From: Nannocystis bainbridge
GTDB lineage: Bacteria; Myxococcota_A; Polyangia; Nannocystales; Nannocystaceae
Length of the DNA stretch: 64,000 bases
NCBI RefSeq assembly: GCF_028368995.1
Contig: NZ_JAQNDL010000003.1
Coordinates: forward strand, 806,001-870,000
Reading direction: 5' to 3'
Numbering within the stretch: position 1 is the stretch's first letter; the number at the start of each line of letters is the position of its first letter. The notes under the pieces were generated by a model that worked only from the letters and a program-made list of their open reading frames with translations, did no database searches and had not been told where the DNA came from. The translations under genes were made by a program, and so were the position numbers. Of this stretch, positions 33,558-42,280 are shown in pieces.

Positions 33558-33721
33558 GATTCGTCTCGATCGTCGTCGTCGTCGTCCTGAGCTCGCGTGA
33601 TGTCGTGATGGCGCGCCGGCACCCGCGGCGCGCGTACGGCCGGCGACGCGACCGCGAGCCCGGCGCGCGCGCGCTGCAGGCTCGTGTTCGTCGTCGTCTC
33701 GCTGTTGGTCTCGCCCTGCAT
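33554..33721 (-). CDS. Small Asp-rich protein heading the lipoprotein operon
   Basis: The 55-residue product starts at ATG 33721, with GAGGA eight bases upstream, and ends in a run of six Asp (QDDDDDDRDES). Its TGA overlaps the ATG of the lipoprotein gene (ATGA). Middle residues are Ala/Arg-rich and there is no signal peptide. The good ribosome site and overlap support it being real. A leader-peptide role or metal binding by the Asp run are guesses. Confidence 0.45.
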   Translation of the reverse strand: MQGETNSETTTNTSLQRARAGLAVASPAVRAPRVPARHHDITRAQDDDDDDRDES

Positions 33722-34276
33722 CGCCGTTCCTCGCGTGAAGCCGCGGGGCGGGTGCCGGAGCAGAGGGTTCGACCTGCGAACGCCTTGCGCCGACCCTTCG
33801 CCCCCACGGGCGACCGGACACGACGCAGACGGAATCAGAGCAGGCGAACACGCTCGCGCGTGTGACTTGCACCTTGCCTCCCGCGAGGCGACCAGGTCGA
33901 ACAGAGACGGATTTCTCCCGGCTCCGGGCGGTGGCAGGTATTCGGGCTCACGAGCGCTCCTCCGGGCGAACCAGGCGGATTCTCGCGTACCGTTGCGGGG
34001 CAGCCCCGGACTCGAACCGGGTTCCCTGTGAAACCATCCTCGGAGGAGGACGGCACCAGCGCCAACCCCAAGATATAGGGGTCGACTTCGCCCGTCAATC
34101 ACAATCTGTGGTGATCACCCTGCACACGAGGACGCCGAGAATCTCTACCTGCGGAGAGCCACGCGGAAGGATCGCGGGATCGATCGCCGCGACGACGTCC
34201 GTCGCGCAGTCAGCGTGACGAGCCGAGGTCGCACCGCGCCGGAGCATCGAACAGCCACATGTCCCCGAGGACAGGT
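33722..34276. other. Intergenic, with a tRNA-like T-arm
   Basis: No coding frame here has a plausible start or protein-like composition. On the minus strand 34021-34005 has a perfect T-arm shape (CCCGG-TTCGAGT-CCGGG), but the rest of the 73 bases does not fold as a normal tRNA. An ACATGTCC/GGACAGGT palindrome ends the tract at 34257-34276. Confidence 0.4.
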
Positions 34277-34378
34277 TCATCCCTGCGGTCGCACGAACAG
34301 CATGAAGATGGCGACCCCGGCGCCCACGAAGAGCGCGAGCAGCAGGAGCGCCTGACGAGCCTCGGCGGAGGAGTCCAT
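34277..34378 (-). CDS. 33-residue membrane protein downstream of mbnPH
   Basis: The frame encodes a short acidic head (MDSSAEARQ), one clear membrane helix (about residues 10-28, LLLLALFVGAGVAIFMLFV) and RPQG. It lies about 210 bases after the MbnH stop on the same strand. The ribosome site is weak, so the evidence is the perfect single-pass topology and codon usage. It might be a small partner of the redox system or an independent small protein. Confidence 0.45.
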   Translation of the reverse strand: MDSSAEARQALLLLALFVGAGVAIFMLFVRPQG

Positions 34379-34587
34379 CTTCACGACGCTAGCAGAGCGA
34401 AGCCGGAAGCGGACCGGCGCGGCATCGCGTCGCACCGCCGACGAGTCGTGCGACACCGCGTCGCGGCGCGAACGACTGCTCGACGCTGCTGCCGACGCGC
34501 GAGATCCTGCCCGGCGCGTCCGACGTCAGGCGGCCCGTGGTGGGCCCATCCTTCGCAGGTTTGTGCCCTGGCCGTCGGACGCATTCT

Positions 34588-35709
34588 TCACAGCCACGGA
34601 TCGGCGAGCCGCGGGTCGTTCAAGAACGCGTCGTCGGTGAGGCTGTCGAGGAAGGCCAGCACGTCGGCGCGCTCGTCGTCCGTCAGCTCGAAGCCGCGGA
34701 TGAAGCTGCTCTTGAACGGGTTGGCGCTGCCGACCCCGGCGTTTGGACCGCCCGTGATGGTACGTCCGCCGGCGGCGTAATGGTCGAGCACCTCGGACAG
34801 CGTCGCCACGCTGCCGTCGTGCATGTAGGGCGCCGTCACGGCGATGTTGCGCAGCGTCGGCACGCGGAAGCGGCCCATGTCGGCCGCCACGCCGGTGAAC
34901 TCGTGAAGCCCCGTGTTGCCGGCGGGGTACCTGCCCTCGCCGTCGAGGTTGTAGAGGCCGGTATTATGAAAGATGCCGTTGCGCGGCGGCCTGCCCTCGT
35001 AGGCGATGCTGTCCTGAAAGTTGAAGCCGGCGTGACAATGGAAGCACTCGAGCCTCTCCGAGTTGAAGAGCGCCACGCCGCGCCGCGCCGACTCGGAGAT
35101 GGCACCCCTGTCGCCGCCGAGGTAACGATCGAACGGCGAGTCGCCCGACAGCAAGCTGCGCTCGAAGCTGGCCAGCGCGCGCGTCACGTTCGTCAACGTG
35201 AAAGGGTCGTCGTCGTCCGGGTACGCCTCGGCGAACAGCGCCGCGTAGCGCGGCTCGCCGCGCAGCCGCTCGATCAGCACGTCCTCCATGCCGCGCAGCC
35301 CGAGCTCGACCGGGTCGAAGCCGAACAGCGGCGTCATCATCTGCATCTCGAGGTCGAGCAGCAGCGGATTGGCCCAGGTGTAGGTGGTCGAGTACGCGAT
35401 GTTGACGAGGCTCATCGAGTTGCGAGCCGTAAGCTCGCCGGTCGAGCCGAGCGAGAGCACCTCGCCGTCGCTGAACGCGAGCTCCTGGCGGTGACAGCTG
35501 GCGCACGACTGGCTCTCGTTGCCGGACAGGCGCGCGTCGTAGAAGAGATGGCGCCCGAGCTCCACCTTCTCCGCGCTCATCGGGTTGTCCTCGGGCACGA
35601 GCGGCACAGGCAGGCCGACGCCGAGCGGCCACATGTAGCCGCGGTCCGGCTCGTCGTCGTCACAGGCGACGAGCGCCAGGCAGGCCGTCAGCGCGAGCGC
35701 GGCACGCAT
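34588..35709 (-). CDS. mbnH: MbnH-like di-heme cytochrome c peroxidase family protein
   Basis: The 373-residue product has a lipoprotein signal (CLALVACDDD) and two haem c sites, CASCH and CFHCH, in the bacterial cytochrome c peroxidase/MauG fold, with MHDGSVATLSEVLDHYAAGG at the end. Its ATG overlaps the TGA of the upstream gene (TGATG), which encodes a four-Cys MbnP-like protein. In known MbnP/MbnH pairs the di-haem enzyme oxidises a Trp of MbnP to kynurenine, creating a copper site. The same pairing here supports that role; the assignment over plain peroxidase rests on the neighbour. Confidence 0.85.
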   Translation of the reverse strand: MRAALALTACLALVACDDDEPDRGYMWPLGVGLPVPLVPEDNPMSAEKVELGRHLFYDARLSGNESQSCASCHRQELAFSDGEVLSLGSTGELTARNSMSLVNIAYSTTYTWANPLLLDLEMQMMTPLFGFDPVELGLRGMEDVLIERLRGEPRYAALFAEAYPDDDDPFTLTNVTRALASFERSLLSGDSPFDRYLGGDRGAISESARRGVALFNSERLECFHCHAGFNFQDSIAYEGRPPRNGIFHNTGLYNLDGEGRYPAGNTGLHEFTGVAADMGRFRVPTLRNIAVTAPYMHDGSVATLSEVLDHYAAGGRTITGGPNAGVGSANPFKSSFIRGFELTDDERADVLAFLDSLTDDAFLNDPRLADPWL

Positions 35710-36611
35710 CACTGCACGCGGAAGATCGCCTGGTCGGCGGTGCTGTCGCCGCTGGTCCAGTCGAGGCCCAGCGGGCGGAACATCGACGAGCACAGCGCCT
35801 CGGGCCCGAAGGAGTGACAGGCGCAGGTCGTCTTGCCGTCCTTGTCCTCGCACTCGGCCGCCGGGGTCGCCAGCGTGAGGCCGCTGAACACCGCGCCCCA
35901 GTCGACGGCGACCTTGCCAGTCGCGGCGTCGAAGCCGTCGAGCACGATCTCGGGCCGGTTCGAGTTGGCGCAGGCCACGATCTCGCCGGCCATCGCGTCG
36001 CCCTCGCAGCCGATGCTTCCGACGTGCAGGCCGACCGTGGACGGCGCGTCGGCCTCGACGACGCCCCACGCCGTGAAGAAGATGTGCCCGTAGTTCCAGC
36101 TCCACGACATGGTGGTGTCGTTGAGCGGCGCCGGGGCCTGCGTGAGATCGGTGTGGTTCTGCTCCTGCGGCACGCCGATCTTGAAGCGCAGCCCGACGAA
36201 TTCGTGCCCGCCGCCGTGCGCGCCGCCGTGCCGCGGCTGCGCTGCGACGACGCCCTTGAGGGTGGTGTGCAGCTCCGGCGTACCGTTGGCGCACGCGCCC
36301 GAGCCGTCCTCGAAGTCGATCAAAGCGACGCCGCCACCCTGGTGCACGCCGTCGTCCTCGATCGTGACCGGGTGCTCGTCGCCGTCGGCGGTGACGAGCC
36401 GGACATCGTGCACGTAGAAGCGGAAGTCCTGCGGCGTCGCGCTCGCGCCGTCCTTGCCGAGCCCGTCGTAGGTCTCGCCGCAGGCGAACGGCGCACCGCC
36501 GACGCGCCCCTCGAACACGATCTCGACGGGCTCGTCGGTGAGGCCCGGTTCGTGCGAATCGCAGGCGGGGACGAGCAGCGGGAGAAGGACGACGAGGCGG
36601 GGCAGTTTCAT
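35709..36611 (-). CDS. mbnP: MbnP-like periplasmic copper-binding protein
   Basis: The 300-residue product has a lipoprotein-type signal (LLVPACDSHEP), then the metallo-mystery-pair four-Cys domain: GAPFACGETYDGLG, DFRFYVHDVRLV, LIDFEDGSGAC, a His-rich loop (PRHGGAHGGGHEFVG), and MSWSWNYGHIFFT with candidate Trp substrates. A second Cys-rich region near the end (CEDKDGKTTCACHSFG) is characteristic. It binds copper outside the cytoplasm and is the predicted substrate of the downstream MbnH. Regulation is unknown; tandem repeats lie upstream. Confidence 0.85.
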   Translation of the reverse strand: MKLPRLVVLLPLLVPACDSHEPGLTDEPVEIVFEGRVGGAPFACGETYDGLGKDGASATPQDFRFYVHDVRLVTADGDEHPVTIEDDGVHQGGGVALIDFEDGSGACANGTPELHTTLKGVVAAQPRHGGAHGGGHEFVGLRFKIGVPQEQNHTDLTQAPAPLNDTTMSWSWNYGHIFFTAWGVVEADAPSTVGLHVGSIGCEGDAMAGEIVACANSNRPEIVLDGFDAATGKVAVDWGAVFSGLTLATPAAECEDKDGKTTCACHSFGPEALCSSMFRPLGLDWTSGDSTADQAIFRVQ

Positions 36612-37059
36612 GGTTCGATGTGCCTGGGCAGCGGCACCGACCCTACGGAGGATCGAGCGCGCTGTCTCTGCGACGTGATGTCGCGGCACTTCTGTGGCGC
36701 GCGACGAGTCGGTCATTCGTGCGGAGCTTCTGCCAGGGGCCCTCGCACAGGGATGCATCGCCGGCGGCGGCCTCGCACTGCGTCCTGCGACCGTCGAGCT
36801 CGCCCGCCGAGAACGCCTCCGCAGCGGCGTCACACGGCGCCTCGGCCTCGCGCCGCTGGCGGACGTGCGACAGGCGGTCGCAGCGGCGCCAAAACTACAT
36901 GTCCCTTGGGACATATCATTCTCCGGCTCATCCTCGCCTGCGTCGACGACATGCGACAGGCGGTCGCAGCGACACCCTCTCTACGTGTCTCTTGGGACAT
37001 CTACAACTCCGGCTCACTCACGCCTGCGCCGAAGTCGATGCGCTCACCCGACGAGCCAG
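36612..37059. other. Intergenic region upstream of mbnPH with tandem repeats
   Basis: No convincing gene is present: the long plus-strand frame crossing this region has no usable start and low-complexity translation. The main content is the repeat pair listed at 36862-37032. The promoter of mbnP must lie in the first 150 bases, but no clear boxes can be picked out. Confidence 0.4.
36862..37032. repeat. Two tandem ~85-bp repeats each with a TGTCYCTTGGGACAT palindrome
   Basis: Copies at about 36862-36945 and 36947-37032 share TGCGACAGGCGGTCGCAGCG, then a spacer, a palindrome (ACATGTCCCTTGGGACAT at 36897-36914; ACGTGTCTCTTGGGACAT at 36983-37000), then CTCCGGCTCA and CGCCTGCG. GCGACAGGCGGTCGC is itself an inverted repeat, so each unit has two hairpins. 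This is a structured intergenic repeat. Confidence 0.75.
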
Positions 37060-37164
37060 TCACGCGTCGAAGCTGAGCATGGCGTCGGGGTCGGCGCCGG
37101 TCGGGGTGGTGTCGGCGATGATAAAATTAGGGTCAGAGGGATCGGCGATCAAGATCGTGGGCAT
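37060..37164 (-). CDS. Possible 34-residue protein
   Basis: ATG at 37164 follows AGGAG at good spacing and encodes MPTILIADPSDPNFIIAD then a Thr/Pro/Asp-rich end and a TGA at 37062-37060. The local A/T content is higher than around it. It overlaps the ragged 5' end of the plus-strand hydrolase frame. It could be a real small protein or the start of a gene whose remainder was lost at the same breakpoint. Confidence 0.4.
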   Translation of the reverse strand: MPTILIADPSDPNFIIADTTPTGADPDAMLSFDA

Positions 37165-38484
37165 GGCAAGCTCCTGGCCGAATTCGAGGAGGACGACGGC
37201 CCGCTCAGCTTCGACGGCGCCGCGCCGACGCTCGCCGACCGCAGCACCCGCGAGCGCTGGCTGCAGAGCGCGCTCAAGGCCCTGGTCGCCCCCACCCTCA
37301 CCGTCGACGGCCTAGTCGGTCCGCGCACCTTCCGGGCCGTGCAGCTGTTCCAGCGCCGCTCGCCGGCCCTCGGCGGCGGCCCGCTGACGGTCGACGGCCT
37401 GGTCGGACCACGCACCATCGCCGCGCTCGAGCGGCTGACTCGCAGCACCGCCCCGACCGCCGCGGCCGCACAACCTCCTTCGCCTCCCGCGACCGCGGCG
37501 ACGCCGACCGCCGGCGCGCTGCAGGTGAGCGAGCGCCAGGTCGACGGCGTCACCGAGTACGCGATCCGCAGCGGCGACGACGAGGTGCGGTTCTCCTACT
37601 GGACCTCGAACTACCGCAATTACAAGCCCCACAACGTCAGCCGTCATTCGGGCGCGCGCAAGGGCCTGCTGGCGGACGCGCAGATCCTCGAGATCGGCTA
37701 TTCGCGCAGCGAGCTCAAGATCTTGCAAGCCAACGCCCTGAAGGAGTCGGGCGGCGCGTTCGGGGCGATCAACACCTGGGACGACCAGCTCGTGTCGTGG
37801 GGCATGGCCCAATTCGCGGGCCAGGCGGGCACGCTGGCGGCGCTGCTGGCCGAGCTCAAGGAGAGCCCGCGCACCCGCGCCAGCTTCTCGCGGTGGTTCG
37901 TCGCCAACGGGCTCGACGTCGCCCGCGGCGAGTACCCGTGGAGGAACGGCCAGACCAAGGTCGGCTGGCACGTGGTGATCTCGACCCGCGACGGCCGGAC
38001 CCTGCGCGGCAACGACGGCTGGAAGCACGCGCGCAGCGAGCCGCGGCTGCTCGGCGCGTTCATGCTGGCCGGCAACGATCCGGCGATCCAGCTCGGCCAG
38101 ATCGAGTTCTGGCGCCGCGCCTTTTTGGCGCGCGCGATCGTCAAGCACGTCGGCAAGCGCGCCGACGGCTCGGGCGGCGGCGCCGTCCGCCGCTTCATCA
38201 CCTCCGAGCGCGGCCTCGCGGTGCTGGTGCGCCTCCACAACTGGATGCCCGGCCACGTCGCGACCTGGTCGAATCGCTTCATCGCCGAGCTGCAGGCGAA
38301 AAACCCGAAGCTCGACCTCGCGGACCCCTTCCATTGGAGCCAGCAGCTCGAGGACGCGTTTGTCACCCGGGTCTGCGACGAGCGCAAGCGGGTCAAGTCC
38401 GGCAGCTACGACACCCTACTGCCCTCGACCTCTCGCGCACCCGCGGCAGCTTCGTGCTCACGGCCCCTACGAGGACGCCAGTAG
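37144..38484 (+). pseudogene. Peptidoglycan-binding, lysozyme-like hydrolase lacking a normal start
   Basis: The frame encodes two peptidoglycan-binding repeats (LTVDGLVGPRTFRAVQLFQ near 37300 and LTVDGLVGPRTIAALERL near 37385), a Pro/Ala linker and a catalytic-like domain with ALKESGGAFGAINTW, whose Glu could be catalytic, and VSWGMAQFAG. No ATG, GTG or TTG occurs in frame with a ribosome site between 36870 and 37335; upstream lie repeats and an antisense small ORF. The 5' end was therefore probably lost at about 37165. The C-terminus also ends oddly. The protein may not be made. Confidence 0.6.
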
Positions 38485-38580
38485 CCCATGATGCACGCGT
38501 ATGCCGAACATCGAAGTCAACACCCACGCGATTGGCGGAAGCCCCGCTGCTCACCCGCGACCTGCAGCACGAGGACCGGC

Positions 38581-40722
38581 TCAGCCGGCGTGTACCGGCG
38601 ATGAGGCGCGGAGGGCGTCGATGCGCCACTCGAACTCCTGGCGGAGGTAGCGGCTGATGCCCAGGCCGCCGAAGCGCCGCCGGCCCTCGCGGTCGAGGAA
38701 CCAGGTGGTGGGATAGGCCTGGACCCCGGCGCGGTCGGCGTAGCCGTCGTCCATCAGCACGGGGAACGGGAGCTGGCGCTCGCGCACCCACTGAGCGACG
38801 TCGCCGAGGCTGCCGCCGTAGTGGAGGCTGACCACGGCGACGTCGGGATCGTCGGCGTGAGCGGCGGCGAACGCCGAGAACTCGGGCAATTCCACCAAGC
38901 AGCCGCCGCAGGTCTTGAACCAGAAATGCAGCACGACGAGCTTGCCGCGCAGCGACGCGAGGGTGATCTCGCGGCCGTCGATGCTGCGCAGCGAGAAGTC
39001 GGGCGGGGTCGCGGCGGACTCGTCGTACTCGGCGAGGATCTTCCGCTTGCGGCGCTCGGCCGAGCGCGCCTCGACTTCCTCGAAGTACTGCGACAGGCCG
39101 CGGGCGCTGCCGGTGCGCGCGCGGTGGAGGTCGGCGAGGGCGTCGCGGCAGCGCTCGCCGCCCTCACCCGCCAGACCGAGGCCGGCGACGAGGTGGAGCT
39201 CGGCGGCGTCGAAGTCGCCGCGGCGGCGCGCGACCTCGGCGAGCCCGAGCTGGAGCTCGGCGAACGGTCCGAGGCCGTGGATCTCGGCGCGGCGGAAGGC
39301 GGTCTGGGCGTCGTCGAGGCGACCTGCCTTCAGGGCCAGGCCGCCAAGGGTCGTGTTGCCGTCCGATACGAGGGATCGGCGGATCAGGTCGATGTGCTCC
39401 GATCCGGCCTCGCGCCAGGCGCGGGCGTAGGCCTCGGTGGCCTCGACGCCGGCGCGCGCGAGCTCGCCGGCGCGCTCGTGATAGGGCGTGCGAGCGAACA
39501 GCGCGCGGGCGCCGTTGAGCTTCGGGTGCGGCTCCTCGGGGTCGTGGGCGACCATGTCCTCGACGGCTGCGAGGATCGCCTCGGGGGTGGCCGCGGGGTC
39601 GGCGAGGCGGGCCTCGAAGCGCCAGCGAGCGACGTCGGCGAGCTTGCTCGGGTCGTGGTGATGCGGGCGCGCGAGGAAGGCCGCGAGCATGGTGTCGCGC
39701 AGCAGCGCGGCCTCGGCGTCGGCGGGCGTGCTACCGGCGGCGCGGAGGTCGAGGCGGCGGTGCAGCACCGACTCGGCCTCGGGGCTGTCGGGGTGCTCGG
39801 CGAGGAGCCGCTGCTCGAGCGGCGCCGCGTGGCCGGCCCGCCCGAGACCACGCGCGCCCTCGACGGCGGCGAGCAGGATGTCGGGCCGGTCGGGGTGCCC
39901 GGCGACGGCCCCGTCGATGTCCGCGAGCACAGCTTCGACACCGCCGCCGGCGCCCGGCTGGAGCTGCGCCAGGTGCCAGCGCAGCCCCAGCAGCGCCGGC
40001 GCGTCGGGGGCGCGCCGGAGCCCGGCCTCGGCCCACGCGAGCGCCTCGACCGGCCGCCCGTGCTGCGCCAGCATCGACGCGGCCGCCTCGGCGACGGCGA
40101 TGAACTCGGGGTCGTCTGGCGCGACGCCGCCGGCGAGCGACAGCGCCTCGGGCAGGCGCGTGGGGTCGCTGCGCGCCGCGTCGGAGAGGGCGAACACCCG
40201 CGCCGAGGCCGGCACGCCTGGTTCGGCGGCGGCGAGCGCGAGGAGCTGCGCGGGGCGTCGCATGTGTTTGAGCAGCCAGGCGCGCGCGACGACGGCGTCG
40301 GCGTGCTCGGGGAGGCTGTGGAGCAGCGCCTCGGAGCGGGCGAACAGCGTCGGCTCGATGTTGCCGCCGCCGAGGCCCGCGAGCACGGCCGCCAGCTCGG
40401 CCCACGGGTCACCTGGCTTTTCGGACAGCATGGCCGCGGCCAGCGTCGCGGCCTCGTCCAGGCGCCCGGCCGCCGCGACGCAGCCGATCCACCACGCGCG
40501 CAGGCGGCCGCTGGCGAGGTGCTGCCGCACGAGGGGCTCGCCGTCGCGGGCGCAACCAAAGCTGTCGAGGGCGGTGAGGCGGTCGCGCAGGACGTCGGCG
40601 GCGATGTCGGCGGGATCGAGGACGACCGGGGCCGGCCGCTCGGGCGCGGCGCGTGCACATCCGACGAGCGTCAGCGCGAGGGCGAGGGCGATGGTCGTTC
40701 GAACAGCAAGGGTGTCAGGCAT
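38581..40722 (-). CDS. TPR-rich lipoprotein with C-terminal thioredoxin-like domain
   Basis: The ATG at 40722 gives 713 residues; the open frame further upstream is not part of the gene. A lipobox (LTLVGC) is followed by about 500 residues of Ala/Leu helical repeats of TPR type. From about residue 555 there is a TlpA/AhpC-like thioredoxin fold: TPPDFSLRSIDGREITLASL, FWFKTCGGCLVELPEF with a CxxC active site (CGGC), and YPTTWFLDREG. It is a membrane-tethered periplasmic thiol oxidoreductase whose repeats probably bind partners. It stands alone with no redox partner gene nearby. Confidence 0.8.
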   Translation of the reverse strand: MPDTLAVRTTIALALALTLVGCARAAPERPAPVVLDPADIAADVLRDRLTALDSFGCARDGEPLVRQHLASGRLRAWWIGCVAAAGRLDEAATLAAAMLSEKPGDPWAELAAVLAGLGGGNIEPTLFARSEALLHSLPEHADAVVARAWLLKHMRRPAQLLALAAAEPGVPASARVFALSDAARSDPTRLPEALSLAGGVAPDDPEFIAVAEAAASMLAQHGRPVEALAWAEAGLRRAPDAPALLGLRWHLAQLQPGAGGGVEAVLADIDGAVAGHPDRPDILLAAVEGARGLGRAGHAAPLEQRLLAEHPDSPEAESVLHRRLDLRAAGSTPADAEAALLRDTMLAAFLARPHHHDPSKLADVARWRFEARLADPAATPEAILAAVEDMVAHDPEEPHPKLNGARALFARTPYHERAGELARAGVEATEAYARAWREAGSEHIDLIRRSLVSDGNTTLGGLALKAGRLDDAQTAFRRAEIHGLGPFAELQLGLAEVARRRGDFDAAELHLVAGLGLAGEGGERCRDALADLHRARTGSARGLSQYFEEVEARSAERRKRKILAEYDESAATPPDFSLRSIDGREITLASLRGKLVVLHFWFKTCGGCLVELPEFSAFAAAHADDPDVAVVSLHYGGSLGDVAQWVRERQLPFPVLMDDGYADRAGVQAYPTTWFLDREGRRRFGGLGISRYLRQEFEWRIDALRASSPVHAG

Positions 40723-40826
40723 CGTCGGCTCGTACGCGCGGCGGGAAGCGGCGATCTCTCGCCATTGTATATCAGGCGGATCGAAGCGCGTAGAGAGGCC
40801 GCGCTGCGAACCGGTCGCTGGCGGAA

Positions 40827-41672
40827 TCATTGGAACGCGAGCGTCGCGCGGCCGTGGATCAGCTTGACCGGCGAACCGCCCTCCCAGCCCACGATCGTCA
40901 GGGTCGCGTCGCAGCCGATCGTGAGCTGGTACAGCATGGCCCCGAGACCATGAAACGGCCCGCCGGCGGCGACGCGAATGTCGGCGCACGCGGGTACCCC
41001 GGACGGTCCGAGGCCGCACAGAAATGCGGTGTGGATCTTGTCGCCGCCGGGCGGTCCGACCTGGGCGATCGCGGTGACCTCCGCGCCGCCGTCGCCGAGT
41101 CGGTCCGCCGCGACCACCTGCGTGACGTGGGCCAGCTGCGCCTCGTCCTCGCGGCGGTGCGGCCAGCGCGTGCGGGCCAGCGTGTGCGCCCACCAGCCCT
41201 GGGCGGTGCGCACCAGCAAGACGTGCTCGGGCAGGTTGTCCGGCCCGGGCGGCCGCCTCCCGTCGCCCGTCATGCAATGGACGATCTCCGCGAACGGCTC
41301 CGCTGTCATGTTCGCGCGGTCGGTGCAATCCGGCTGGAGCTCTTCGCGGGTCGCGAACGGCCCGCGCATCGGCTGACTCGGCCACACGCCGAGGTCGTGG
41401 CCCGGCGTGGCCGCGGCGTCGTCGATGAAATTATCGTGGTAGGGCGGCGGCACGATGAACGGCGCGGTGCAGGTCGAGGGCAGCGCGACCACCGGCGCCG
41501 CCACCACCGGCGCCGCCACCACCGGCGCCGCCACCACCGGCGCTGCGCTCGGCGGGGCCGGCGTCGACGGTGCGAATGTCGAAGCAGGACCCGGCGGCGG
41601 ATCGGCGGTTTGGCCACCCGAACCACCGCAGGACAAGACGAGCGACAGGGCGGTGGTCTGGGCGCGGCGCAC
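40827..41672 (-). CDS. Predicted lipoprotein with VVAAP repeats
   Basis: I prefer GTG 41672, which gives a compact signal peptide and lipobox (SLVLSCGG); ATG 41753 would add 27 residues that do not look like a signal. The mature protein has a Pro/Ala linker with four PVVAA units (DNA repeat 41487-41544), then a Cys-containing domain (FIVPPPYHDNFIDD, FAEIVHCMTGDG, IHTAFLCGLG). It resembles other single-copy myxobacterial lipoproteins; the family is unknown. It lies divergent to nothing and about 100 bases upstream of the TPR lipoprotein gene. Confidence 0.6.
   Translation of the reverse strand: MRRAQTTALSLVLSCGGSGGQTADPPPGPASTFAPSTPAPPSAAPVVAAPVVAAPVVAAPVVALPSTCTAPFIVPPPYHDNFIDDAAATPGHDLGVWPSQPMRGPFATREELQPDCTDRANMTAEPFAEIVHCMTGDGRRPPGPDNLPEHVLLVRTAQGWWAHTLARTRWPHRREDEAQLAHVTQVVAADRLGDGGAEVTAIAQVGPPGGDKIHTAFLCGLGPSGVPACADIRVAAGGPFHGLGAMLYQLTIGCDATLTIVGWEGGSPVKLIHGRATLAFQ
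41487..41544. repeat. Four tandem 15-bp repeats in a lipoprotein gene
   Basis: GCCACCACCGGCGCC repeats four times with one end variant and encodes the PVVAA linker on the minus strand. As 15 is a multiple of three, copy-number change would only alter linker length. Confidence 0.85.
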
Positions 41673-41758
41673 TGCGCATGTCTTACGCCCAAACCAGGTG
41701 CGAGGGTACACCGCGCCGGCTTCGAGCCGTGACGCCTGTGGCCGGCGCACCACTGCGA

Positions 41759-41977
41759 TCAGGGCCGAGCGGTCGGGCTCGTCGATGACGCCGCGGCGCT
41801 GCGCCGGCGCTCTCGCACGCGCATCCCCGCCGCACCGACGATCACCAGCGCAAGGGCGATCGGCGGCTCCGGCACGGGGATGCTCGCCGAGTACCAGCCG
41901 GTCCCGCGGTGAACGGCCGCGTCGGCCGGCGGCACGTCCGCGACCACGAGGAGGTTGACGAGCGCGAGGCTGAGCAT
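41759..41977 (-). CDS. Small protein with PEP-CTERM-like tail
   Basis: From ATG 41977 the 72-residue product has a hydrophobic N-terminus (MLSLALVNLLVVADVPPADA), a short middle, then PVPEPPIALALVIVGAAGMRVRERRR. That is a VPEP motif, a hydrophobic helix and an Arg cluster, as in PEP-CTERM sorting signals. The mature part is too short for a usual substrate, so it may be a deletion remnant. No exosortase gene is visible here. The start is uncertain and no good ribosome site is present. Confidence 0.35.
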   Translation of the reverse strand: MLSLALVNLLVVADVPPADAAVHRGTGWYSASIPVPEPPIALALVIVGAAGMRVRERRRSAAASSTSPTARP

Positions 41978-42280
41978 GTCGCCCAGCGTACTACGCCACG
42001 CGCCGGCGAGCGAAGCCGTCGGTCGGGTGTGGCCGTCGCGCCGCAGGGCGAGCTCATCCTGGTGACTCGGAGCGAGGCCTCTCGCTCCGGCGCACGCCGC
42101 GACCCGTGGCCGGAAGAGCGCGGCCGAGCCGTCGCTCAGGGCGTCGGCCGCGTGGTGCGGAGGAACATCGGTCGCCGGCGCTCGAGACCTGCGACGCCAT
42201 GGACGCGCTGCCGGTCGCAAATCTCGACGGGCAATTCGCCGGTGAACCGCGGATCAGCGCGGTAGTATAGACCATATTCC
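41978..42280. other. Intergenic, nothing recognised
   Basis: The frames here are out-of-phase continuations of neighbours. TAGTATAGACCATAT at about 42260 may hold a -10-like TAGTAT/TATAGA for the SRPBCC gene starting at 42281, but the spacing would leave almost no leader. Confidence 0.3.

Noticed and set aside
33997..34069. tRNA gene call
   Set aside because: Only the T-arm and part of the acceptor fit; no proper anticodon loop, D-arm or CCA. Kept as a low-interest finding.
38501..38650. Short plus-strand frame beginning MPNIEVNTHAIGG
   Set aside because: It overlaps the 3' end of the thioredoxin lipoprotein gene and loses protein character after about 15 codons; perhaps a fragment, not a gene.
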